DNA of 64,000 nucleotides from Xiphophorus maculatus (lineage: Eukaryota; Chordata; Actinopteri; Cyprinodontiformes; Poeciliidae), in contig NC_036447.1 in NCBI RefSeq assembly GCF_002775205.1, positions 26,332,501 through 26,396,500 of the forward strand. The letters run 5' to 3'. Shown one piece after another: positions 12,601-24,200 of this stretch. Made by a program: the position numbers and the translations under genes. The notes beneath the pieces were generated by a model. It was not told the DNA's origin and did not search any database. It worked only from the letters and a program-made list of their open reading frames with translations. Position 1 is the first letter of the stretch, and every line of letters begins with the position of its first letter.

Positions 12601-13215
12601 GGTTTTTGTGTTGTTTCCTTCAGTGGTCCTCGGTGCAGCGCCACCACAGGCGAGGAGGGGTACAGGTTGGTCAAAGAGTTTGGCTGGTTTGACACAGTGC
12701 AGTATAAAAGAGAAATGCAACAGCTGAAAAAGGAACAAATGTTACAATTTTTATCCCCAATCGAACCCACTCTACCGGACAATCAGGTGGGACAACACTC
12801 CTCATTCAGCCAAAATATAATATGTTGGAAATGGGAATTTTTTTTGTGTTGTTTTTGGTCGGCCTATAACTCCTGTCACAACTGAGACATTTAAAGTCCA
12901 ACTTCAATAGTTGGAGTATAATTGATGCAACAGTTTGTAGTTCTTGTCTCTTTGCTCAGCTTCCTACATGTTGTTCTACAGCAAACACTAATCATTTCCA
13001 TATTTTCCCGATAACAAAAGGCTGTAGGGTGGCCCAGACTGCAAAAGGGCCTTACAGGGCAGGTAGCCCAGGGTGTCCATTTTCAGGGGGTCCAGAATAT
13101 ATATATTTATTTTTTTAACGCAATTTTCTCAACATTTTCATGCATGTACTCTAAAAGCAAGCCCTATGAGTCTGATTTTATATAACAACACTAACTTGTG
13201 TTTTACATAAATATT

Positions 13216-13221
13216 TTTATT
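13216..13221 (-). terminator. candidate polyadenylation signal of pdgfa
   Basis: AATAAA on the minus strand, the first one met downstream of the pdgfa stop codon; a second lies at 13106-13111. It would give a 3' UTR of roughly 0.55 kb. Vertebrate PDGFA 3' UTRs are often longer, so an earlier or later site is possible. Confidence 0.35.
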
Positions 13222-13745
13222 TGATTCAGTAAAATCCTGCTTCCATTTTTGATGAATAAAAAGTACCAGAAGTAGAAAAAAAACACAGCATTAAAAAAAA
13301 ACATGATTATAAAAATCAGGGGATATACATTGAATGTTTTACCAGAGGAAGAACAAACGTTGGAGTAGAAAACCTCAAGCCAGTCACTGTTTGAGAAAAA
13401 GAAAAGAGTTCAACCAGATGGCGATCTTTAGCGCTGAGCTGCTACTGTTCAGGTGAAGAAGCAGAGCCACTGGTTCTTTTGATGTAGTGATGAAACGTAT
13501 CACACATCCAAACGTTCGTCCTCTGAGTTGAGAAACGTTCTGTCTGTCCGAGGTATGCCTCTGGGCTTGGGAGATTTTCAGAATTTGCTATTTGGCAGCA
13601 AACTCTTAAGTGTACACTTCAGGTCCAAATGAGTCGCACGAATCCCACAAAAGATCGAGAAAAATGCGTCCCTTCCGCAGCGGGCGGTGAGGAAGTCAGA
13701 GGTGGATTTTCTGTCCCACCCACCGCAGCATCTGCCTGTCTCTGT

Positions 13746-13756
13746 TCACCTGATAC
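13746..13756 (-). CDS. pdgfa: pdgfa terminal coding exon (GIR-stop)
   Basis: Exon 5 ends one base into a codon. After the acceptor TTTTATCAG this exon supplies GT ATC AGG TGA, giving Gly-Ile-Arg-stop. The human short PDGF-A isoform ends Asp-Val-Arg from an exon with the same 11-nt length to the stop and the same AGG TGA ending (established knowledge), which supports homology. A second AG seven bases on could serve as an alternative acceptor and would open a longer tail, but that tail does not look like PDGF-A. Confidence 0.75.
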
Positions 13757-15232
13757 CTGATAAAAGAAGAGACTTTATGAATATGAGGATGGACAAACTC
13801 ATGCAGAAGTAGAAGAATTACGTTTTCATTAACCACAAAATTGTGCAAACTGAAAAAACGAAAATAAATGTGCTTAAATGTGCTTAGTTAAAGTAAAACG
13901 TAACACACTAAAAACCCATATGTGATTTAAAAATGACTATTATGTAAAGGGGGGGAATGTTTTCGACGTGTTTCAGTTTTAGTCCAGCAGCACATTTCAG
14001 GAGAAGTGCTGATAAATTAGTTTGAGCCATTAGCAACAGGTAGCATTCGGTGGTTTGCTCACCATTATCTCTGTCCTCGTTTTGGTTGGTGTGCCGCTTG
14101 GTGTTGCATGTGCACTCTAAGTGGTCCTCCAGTGTCACCTCCACCTCCCTCAGCTTGGGCCGCCGCCGCACGTACTCCACCTTTGCCACCTGAAACCAAA
14201 CACAGAGAAGCAGCATTCAGTTTCTATGCTGCTCAGATCTGGAACAAACTTCCAGACGACTGCAAAATAGCGGAAACACCGATTTCCTCTAAGTCAAGAC
14301 TAAAAACCCAACACTGATGACTGTAAAGGGAGCGCTTAACAAAATGCCACATCTGTTACTGGCTTCCAAATTTGGTGACAGCATAATATGTTAATGATTT
14401 TATGATGTAAATCACTTTGAACTGCTTTGTTTCTGAAATGTGCTATGCAAAAAGCACATTTCAGATTGATTAAAATGCAGATGACAAAGAAGCAGGTGAA
14501 GATAAACCAATAAAAACAACATCATTTCACTTGGCTCCTTCAGAATAGCTAGCAGCAATTAGCAACGACTTGGTGGAACAGCACGCCCTCATTATAGGAG
14601 CTATTTCTCAGGAAAACGCTGGTAAAAACAACGTTAAAGGCTTAATAGAGGAGCCACGTTGTGATGACGTCCTGAAGGCGGAGTTTCAGAAACAGCAGGA
14701 GTTTTTAAAAACACAGAGGCCCAATTTCAAGGCATTAAATCAGAAAGTAAAATTTATTTGAAGTCATATGTGCCTGGAAAACACATGATAGCGCCACTTT
14801 AAATATAGAGTATTTAAATGTCCATGAAAAGCCCTGCGCTCAATGTTCAATAAAACATAAACTTGCATAAACTTCCAAATTTATGGAGAAATGCAGCAAG
14901 TTTGAGGAAACACGCTTGTCCAAATGTGATACCTGCGGCCATCGGTATTATGAACAGATCCGTTTTACACCAACAAAAGGAAAACCATAACAGGTGCTGC
15001 ACAGAATATCTAGGCTGCATCATTTAAAGTCGATCCATCTGCATGTGAATGCTTTCTTCTGTATCAAAATATAATTACTTCAACTTAAACTAAAAACACA
15101 TCAGCTTGAGGTTCCTCCTTAATTTCCTGATCTTATGTAACACCTCCAGCCCTATGTAAACAGATGGGTGTGGCTCCCCTTGTTTGGATGAATGAATTGC
15201 ATTCATAAGGACAAGAGGCTTGATTTCAGTGT

Positions 15233-15266
<34 letters not shown>

Positions 15267-18200
15267 TTAGTGCGGCAGGAGCTGGTCTTCGTGTGTGCGC
15301 AGTAATCTAGTCCTAAAGCAGTTACATAAAGCGTGAGTGCTTCGCGCTCACATTCCCAAATTGGTTGGAGCTTTAGGTCTGATTGCAACAGCGTCTCCGC
15401 TTCAAGTCTGAACAAATTCACAAAGAGCCAAGCCGCCGAGGCTTGGAGGAGGGACAGAGCGGGGTTAGCCCAGGTGAGAAACAAGGGTGAGACGCCGCTG
15501 AAAGGTAAGCCCTGCTGTTCTGCAGAGGCTGGCCTTAGAAAAAAAACAAAAAAACTCTGAGTTTATTCTCAGGGATTTTTATTTATTTATTTATTTATTT
15601 TTTAACCTTGAGCCTGGATAAGACAAAGTTGGAAGCTGCAGGATTCAGAGGCAAAGTTGAAAACCTGTAAAAGTGAACTACTTCATTCGTTCATCATAAG
15701 ACTGTAAAACGCAAAGTTGCTTCATCAGTTGAGTCTGAGCTGAGGCCTGCGGTGGATCCATCTTTACACAGAGTTGTTTGCGTCGATGCTTTGGATGATT
15801 TATAGCAATTAACACTTTTGGGGTCACGTAAAAACAGAATGAGCAAAGTTACCCTGATCACTTCGCTTAAAGCTGCAGAATGTAACTTTTATTTTTTTTT
15901 TTTTTACGTATTTGTCAAAACTGTCGCTATTTTGTGTCAATTTAGCATGAGACACATAATCTGGAAGAATCTAATTTTCTTCCCTTCTTTCTATTTTGCT
16001 TATTTTTAATTTTTATGGGGGAAAGTCTTCAGCACCAACAAAGACAGAACATTATCACACTTGTAGCGTTGGCTAATTTCAAACCTCTACAGCAGATTAG
16101 AGGTCAATAATGTGGTTTTCTTGCTCTTTTGAAGTTCATTTTTTAATTTTTTTATATGCATGTACGGTAACAAAGACGAAATCAAGGACGGGAATTAAAA
16201 CGCCCTCAAGGTTTAGATGTTAAAAAGAAAATCTTTGCTGGGAATGGAGAAAAAAAAATTAATTGCAGCTGAAAGTTTACAGTGGCAGGCTGGTGCTTGT
16301 TTAGTATTTATGAAGTTTATCTTCAGTAGCACAGTTTATGTCTGGAGTTGGAACGTTTCTGGCTTTCAGCCACGTTGTTGCTAAATGTCATGCAGATTGA
16401 CCAAGAGAACCCAGTAAGGAAAATAACAATACAGGTTTTTTTGTAGTAAAACTATCCTTTGCTACAAGTTTGAGAGTCTCTGCTGTAGGTAGAGTTGTTT
16501 AATGGTTTTCTTTTAGCAGGATGCTAACCTTGTGTGGGTAGCTGCTCTTTTATACTGTACGTTAGAGCGACATGCAGTGAGAAACACTGCATCTTATCAG
16601 AATTGTCTGAACATTGTCAGGAACTCTTCACACCCTCACTGTGAACTTTATAGAAAAATGCTATAAGGCAAACGGTGCAGCAGCTTCAAAGGCTGCACGG
16701 CTTTCTGCCTCAGGCCGAGAAAATGCTGGCAGGGTCTTAAACGTGGTGCATTTTACATGATTGTACTTATCTCAAGCTTTTTGTTTTTAATCTGTTTTTT
16801 TTTTTTTTGTTTTTATCTGTATATTAGATTTTTTATACACCTGTTAAATAAAATAAAAGGATTTGATTAAAGATCTGATGGAGATTAAATTTCAAAAAGT
16901 ATCTGACAATAGACCTCTGCTAAAACAAAAATGGTTAATCAGAAAAGACTTGTTGATTCTCATCAGGCTGGAAATAAATTTATAAAGCCACACCAACGCT
17001 GAGTCCTGCCATATGGAGCAGGGAGGCAGTTGTGACCGTTTACCCTCTGAATGCTGACCCTCGGCACATACAAGCGACTTTATTTTTGATTTCCTCTGTG
17101 AGCGGACAAAGAACGACTCCTTTCATCTGAGATTGGGTTTCCAAAGCTTCGAAAGTAAAATTCTCCTTCTCTTCTTTTTCTCTGGCAACTCTCAAGCACT
17201 CAAAATCCCCTTCCAGCTTTCGTTTTTTCCTATCAAATATTTCAAAAAAAATTCTCCTTAAATCAACTTCGGTCAGTTAGTAAAGATCAGAAACATGGAT
17301 TTCATTCCCATTAATGTTCAACCAATCGACCAATCAATCAATCAAGTTTATTTGTGTAGCACATTTCAGACACCTTTGTTCTGAAAGCTAACATTTTCAT
17401 AAACAAACTCACTGGCTGAATCTCAAGCATCAGTAGACACACTCATAATCACACACACATACACACGCCCACGTTTGCATGGCTATCTTTGTGGGGACTT
17501 TCCATTGACTTCCATTCATTTCTACAGCCTAAACCTTACCATTACTATAACACTAACCATTACTACAGTATAGCCCTAACCAAAACTCAATGCACACCTT
17601 AGACCTAAATTTAACCTAAACCCTAAAACAGCGTTTCCCCTTGTGGGGACCGGAGCCTGGTCCTCACAAGGAGCAGTGGGTCCCCACAACGTAGTATGTG
17701 TCAGGAAAACGGTCCACACAAGGTATTACAAACAAACACACACACACACAAACGCCCACAGTGGTTCAGCTGGTGGCAGGAATTATTTTTGGCAGATTCT
17801 GTGTTTATCCAAAGTATAAACGCCTGCCGTGTGTTTATGTTTTCATTGGTTTTGTGCGTGTGCGTGTAAGTCTTGAGTGTGTGTGCGGGGGTGTGTGCGT
17901 ATAAGTCTTGAGTGTGTGTGCGGGGGTGTGTGCGTATAAGTCTTGAGTGTGTGTGCGTATAAGTCTTGAGTGTGTGTGCGGGGGTGTGTGCGTATAAGTC
18001 TTGAGTGTGTGTGCGTATAAGTCTTGAGTGTGTGTGCGGGGGTGTGTGCGTATAAGTCTTGAGTGTGTGTGCGGGGGTGTGTGCGTATAAGTCTTGAGTG
18101 TGTGTGCGGGGGTGTGTGCGTATAAGTCTTGAGTGTGTGTGTGGGGGTGTGTGCGTATAAGTCTTGAGTGTGTGCCACTCATGGACAAATGACAGAATCC

Positions 18201-21200
18201 TTTTGTACATATCAGTCAAGAAGTGATCAGTGTTTACAAAGAACATGAAGGCTTATTCAGCGACAGTTTCTGTTTGCTGGTGTCATGAGAAAGCCATGTT
18301 GTGTTAGAGGAAGATGGTGTTTGGATGCAAGGATGACACAGACTTCAATTACTTTGAATTATGTACTTTGCTAATTAAGTGTAGCAATCTTTAATCTTAA
18401 CAAAAAAAGGGGGAAATAATTCCAGTGATCCAAGGTTTAAACACAAAGATTAAACCTTGGAAAAATCAATCAGAATCACAATCTCGCACTATTTTTTATT
18501 TTTAGAACCATTCAATATAATTTAAACCAGTTTCATTTGCAATTTGAATTGATTTGATTTGATTTGGAACTGGTTTCATATAGAGTGGGAATTTTCTTAG
18601 AGGGAAGAGAGAAGCAAATTAAAGTCGATTCCCACTAACAAGATTAATGTTATATGTGCTATTAATTGTATATCTGGATTTTTTATTATTATTGTTATCT
18701 GGTACCCAAATCAACTGAATGTTCACAAAGAACTGAATCAGAGCAGAACTGACAGAGTAATGGACACAGTGAGGTGGGATTTTCCATTTTACCTTGACAG
18801 CACGGAGCTGTTTGTGCGCCGCCTGGCACCTCATGTTGTTCGTGTTGCAGCAGCCGGTGCAGCGCTTCACTTCCACGCAGGGAGGCCAGATGATGAAGTT
18901 GGCCGAAGTGGGGTCCACCTGACTCCTCGGGATTTCATAAATTGTCGTGCGCACTTTGCACACGGCCGGCACGGCTTCCTCCACCACTGCAGGGGGGGGG
19001 GGGGAAAGTGACCTCAAACGCTTTCAGCAAGCTGCTGTTGAAGGGCTAGGCTGCATAATCCTGCTACATTTGCTGTACAAACAACTAAAAATTGATTTGA
19101 AACAGAATCGTTTTGCAACTCAGCGGGCCTCACCGGTGCTTCTCCTCTGTCTTGTGTGTAAGTGTGGTTTCTTGTCAGTGGGGGAGAGGTGAGAGAAGTC
19201 CTTGTGGTGGTTGTGTTTGGTCTCCTCGATCACCTCGTTCTCTGGACGGAGACAAAATAGGACACATCGTGCTGCTGGGAGCCGGGTAAAACAACTTCTC
19301 ACACTCATCACATCATTTCGATGACCTTTGAGAAACTTAGATTTTCTCCAGTCTAAACGTGTCTCAAATTGAATTTTTAAAGGAGAAGTATTTTGAGTTT
19401 TACAGCCGCATAACCATATTACATTGCTAAAAATTGTACATATCAAATATGATTTAAATGAAATTTGACTTCAAAATTTAACGTCTTGAAATTGAGGCCT
19501 CTGTCTCTTTAAGAAACTCCTGCTCTTTCTGAAGCTCCGCCCTCAGGAAGTCACAACATCACTCCTCCTCGGTGCTGTGCCTCAAAGGCGACGCTAGGTC
19601 CACCTAGGTGTTTGCTAATTGCTGCTGGCTAGTCTGAAGGAGCGGAGTGAGGGCTGCTCTGCGAGGCGAAAGCTCAGAAGCTTGGAAACCGCAGCTCGGA
19701 GGAGGAGCTATGCCTTGAAGCCGGAGCTAAGTCCACCCAGCTGTTTTGCGCTGGATGGACAGCGCAAAATGGCGCTGTCCATCCACCTGAATGGTTGTCA
19801 TGGGAGATTAAAAGATTTCTTGAGCCCTCATAAAAGAATCAAAGCAACAGCTTTGGTATGTTTTCAATGAGGGAATAACATTATAACTTAATGTAAAGCT
19901 GAAAAAAGTCAATTTTACATAATACCGAACCTTTAACGATGTATACATTCGTAATTAAATGTATTGGGCTTATAAGCTTCAAAGAAAATCATCAAAGAAC
20001 AAATTAAAAAAAATAAATCTCCACCTTGAATTCTGTCATTTTTTTTGTCGTTTCATCAGAACCTCTTAAGATACGTTTTGATGAATGATGAACAGAAATG
20101 TGGAAAAACAAAGCAGGACGAATTCGATTTCTCATTCAGAGGAACGTCCTCCTGACCAGAGTCTAACGCGGTTATTCTAACTCAGTTATGGTGTTTTGTA
20201 CATGTCAACAGGTCTTCTCCATGTGAATTTCATCTGAGAAAAACAAACCTGTTCGTGAGCGTGTGAAGAATTTCTTAAATTGAGTTTGAAAGCCAACGGG
20301 AGCTGCTTGGGGTCACCCAGAGGTCGTCAGCTGAGGAAATGTTTTGCTGAGTCAGGGTTTGAGTCAGTAAGAGTTTAAAGCACAGCAAACCTCTTGTTTG
20401 CTTTTTGTTGTTTTTTTTTAGCACAGATGGTTAGTTGTTGTGAACTGAAATATTGATCCTATTTTGGCCATCAGAAACAATTTAGTACACGATGAGTTCA
20501 AGGCTTTTGGATACAGTTTGAAACTTGTGTTTTTTTGTGTGTGACAGCGACTGAATAATACATTTGACACATTAAGCACCACATTGGACTGTGAGACACT
20601 GATTTCAATCTGTTTGACTGGATTGTATTGGTATGAATTTGATTTATTGTGTATTTTTGTATAATAAGAAATGAAAAATGCTTGTTTTTCTTCTAACGTG
20701 CTTTGAAATTTAAATTTGTTGTGAATTGGTGTTACATAAATTTATAAAGCTGATCTACATCATTCTTGGAAGATGAATTAAAAAGTAGGCAGCAGGTGGA
20801 ACATACAGCACATTTTGGTGTCCCTCAGGGTTCTGCTTTAGTTCCCAGTTTTTTTCCCCACACACACAAGCTCCATTGGGGAGCGATATGATCAGGAAAC
20901 GAGCAATTATTTTCATTTTATTGTTGATGAAACCCAGTTATAGCTTTCTGTTAAGGCATAGAAGACTATTCACCTGTTGAAGTAACAATCTATTTAAGTT
21001 TAGGTCAAACCAAAGTTGTCCTTTAATCCCAAGAAACGTGGAAAGTCCAAGTTTGGTTTTATGGTTTCTACTGAGGTTATTCCATTCACCTCCAGTGAAT
21101 AACAAAGTTCAGATCTGTCTCCATCTCTGTCATCTCTTCACGATGAGATTGAAGAAAAATGAATTCATGGATCCTTCACTTATAGACTAGAATACTGCCG

Positions 21201-24200
21201 TACCATTTGAGTGCCTGATATTTTTTCTGTGTTGAATCTATTAATTAAATTTGAAAATTCAACTGATTCTCAGGTACAGAATGAGATGCAGTCTTCAAAC
21301 CTATGGAATCAGATAATTGCCTGGATCTTCGATAGTTATTTGCTCTTTTCTTTTAAATATTAACCAAACCCCAGTTTTGTCAGGATTTCCAGTTTGTATG
21401 AAGTGTTTCTAACTAGCTTTGTTTCCTACTTTGTTCATCATTTTACTTCCTTTAAAAAAATCCAACATTTGCTGCATTGAAACTTTTTTTTTCTTTCGTT
21501 TTTTGCTTATTTTTTCACTGAAGTACCAGATCTACATCTAAGCCTCTATAGAGGGAATCCGGCAGTTGATGAGAGACTCAAAGACGAATGATAAATGTGT
21601 GAGTCACCTGCACACCTTTGTCCAGACAGCTACCAAATCAATAAGAAAAACTGTAAAGATGACCGGTCCGACAACTGAACTTTGCGGGACACCCCTTACA
21701 TTACGTTACGTTAATTTACCCCTTACAACATTAGAGACAGGCGACTCTGATTCCATCAAAAACAATCCCATCTGGGCGCGCCGTGGTGGCGTAGCGGTTA
21801 GCGCGACCCATGTTTGGAGGCCTTGAGTCCTCGACGCGGCCGTCGCGGATTCGACTCCCGGACCCGGCGACATTTGCCGCATGTCTTCACCCCTCTCCTT
21901 CCCCCTTTCCTGTCAGCCTACTTCCCAAAAAAATAAGGGACACTAGAGCCCACAAAAAGACCCCCTGAAGGGGTAAAAAAAACCAAATAAAATAAAAAAC
22001 TAAACAATCCCATCTGTTGGAGAAATATGATTCTATACAAAGAAAACCATGTTCAGAAAAATTGTATTATACAAATTTGCAAACGACTCATAATTTCCAC
22101 ATACAGAACATCCAAAAAAGCTGTTTGTACAGCTCACCCCGACCAAGAATTTGCAGCTCAGATCTCTAATGACTCCGTCTCTCACTTGTTTCTGTGACGG
22201 TGCACATATTTTCTTGTTTGTGCAGATATTCACACAGTGTGCTGGCTGACCCGACAGAATCCGCCCCCTGACCGTCTCCCTCTCTCCGTCTCGCTCCTCT
22301 TGTGGCCTGACACGCTGGAATTCCAGCATGAATTATACATAGCAACACAGCAGCCTTGCAGCGAGCCCTCCTCTCAAACTAATAATGGGCAGCATGACAA
22401 CAGTATAATGAAGTGAGCCACTTGACCCCCACTGAGCCTGGGGAGCTGTCACACTCTGAATTTGCATCTCAATGATGCCAGGATTAATGGTGGCACCGAT
22501 CTTCACCGAAAGACAAGAAGAAGAAAAAACAAGCAGTGAACGTCTCACGAGAAATGAAACGATTTAAGATGCAGGAAATTGTTTGACGTGCTGCAGGAGT
22601 CAGGGGGGGTTGTGTGTGTGTGTGTGTGTTTTTGTTTTTCTCCACTAATTCATCCAAATGTGGTTTTGTGCTCACTGTTTCCACTTCCAGGTCAAACATT
22701 TAGCTAACAAGTGGACAAGGAACAAAGATGATTTAAACTGGTTTTATGGAGAAAAGGAGAAGGTTTTGCTTCCAGCAGCATCTGGAAAGGCATCCCAGTA
22801 ATGAGATGATTCACTATCTTCATATTCTGCCATGAACCACATGAAAATAATGCTTCAGTCTTTCAAGGAGCAAACGGAGGTCAAGGCAGGGCAAAGAACG
22901 GCACACACCGGCTCCCGGTGGCTGACGTTTTATAACTAGCCAAAGAAAGCAGAGGTGTTTTTCCAAGGGTTTCTGTCAATGTCGTTTACGTACATTTTTA
23001 TAGACAAGAACCAAATATGCTTCCTGTCTATCAGCAAAATTTCGAGATAAACCAAGGTTTCAAAAAGTTACCGTTTCAAAAATCACTAAAATGCTGAGTC
23101 ATTACATTCCTACATTTCAAAGACCTCTTGATGAGGCAAAAGACGACGTTTTTCTCAGACGGCAAGAAGCACAGAGTAAGCCAGCACTGGCCCTCCCCCA
23201 ACCGTTGCTGAGCACTGCTGGTCAGCTGGCTGAAGAAAAGGCAGCTGCACTTTTTTAGCGTAACTTAACCAGCTAAAATCTGCATCCTAACCTCCCACTG
23301 TAACTCTGTAAAGACAAGGAGGACAAAATAACAAACATTCTATGTTTCTTTTAAAAGTTTGCATATCAACATATTGAATAACTAATGAGATGCAGAAAAA
23401 GGATTTTACGTAAAATCAAAACAATTGTGGGCGACCGGTCCCTGCCAATTCTCTTTAGAAAAAACAGAGTTTCTTCAGTCAGAGGCTCCTTCAAATGTGT
23501 TGTGAAACAGACTGCTGCAGGAGATCTTTCCTGCCCCTGCCCATAACCATCTACTATAACTCTTTGAAGAATTGTGAATTCATATGAGTTCATTTAACCT
23601 TGGAATCAATAACATTTTTTTGAATTTGAACTGATAACCAATAATAATTGGACTTCATAAAAAGAAACATTATTGGCCTCTGCAGTAACAATAACTATGT
23701 TTCAATATTAAAACAGCAGCAGAAATAATTGTGTTTTTTTCCCTGATTCACAAAACAATTATATCACGGCAAGCATTTTTGTTTTGAATTATTATGCCAT
23801 TTCTGGTAACTGAGACCCATCCAAGACCAGAGCCTTGCGGGATCCCTTAAGGGAAGTCAGAGAAAAAGGATTTATTAATATTTACCTATATTCTCATTAC
23901 ATGGTTTACATGCTCAGAGACTACATTTATTTGTACTTTTTCACTTTATTTCCAGTTTTTACATGCAAAATGAAACTATGTTATTGAAAATTCCTTTCAA
24001 ACCAGCTCTTGCATGAATGTTGCCATCGGCCAACTCCCCATTGACTGTGTGAGAATACAAACATTAGAAATCTCATGTTTTAAGGCAACATTGATATACA
24101 AATAGGTTGTTGCTTGTATATGGTGCTTGGGCACCCACTGCCCCCCCTATAAAAGAGCCCATGTCAAAATTTAATGGTTTGGAAAACATTTTAAGCGTTA

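Noticed and set aside
12559..12885. 108-codon plus-strand frame
   Set aside because: It lies in or beside a dispersed repeat, overlaps two antisense frames, and shows no domain or splice context.
17560..17640. CTAACC/CCTAAAC words as an interstitial telomeric repeat
   Set aside because: The words are irregularly spaced and lie inside a dispersed repeat; there is no TTAGGG-type tandem array.
17867..18178. CRISPR-like array of regular repeats
   Set aside because: There are no unique spacers, the sequence is a vertebrate-type minisatellite, and the genome is eukaryotic.
17701..18246. Three overlapping minus-strand open frames of 111-181 codons rich in HTHS/LIRTH
   Set aside because: They are translations of the 35/23-bp minisatellite, open in several frames at once because the unit lacks stops.
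18793..18986. Assignment of the growth factor as PDGF-B
   Set aside because: [21 protein letters not shown] and the NGIR-stop ending match PDGF-A; PDGF-B lacks these and has a long basic C-terminus.
20790..21275. RT fragment as part of the 35.6-kb LINE family
   Set aside because: The block order agrees, but residues differ enough that I treat it as a separate, older subfamily.
21772..21870. Possible tRNA gene
   Set aside because: A and B boxes are present, but the cloverleaf stems do not pair convincingly and a SINE body with an A-rich tail follows.
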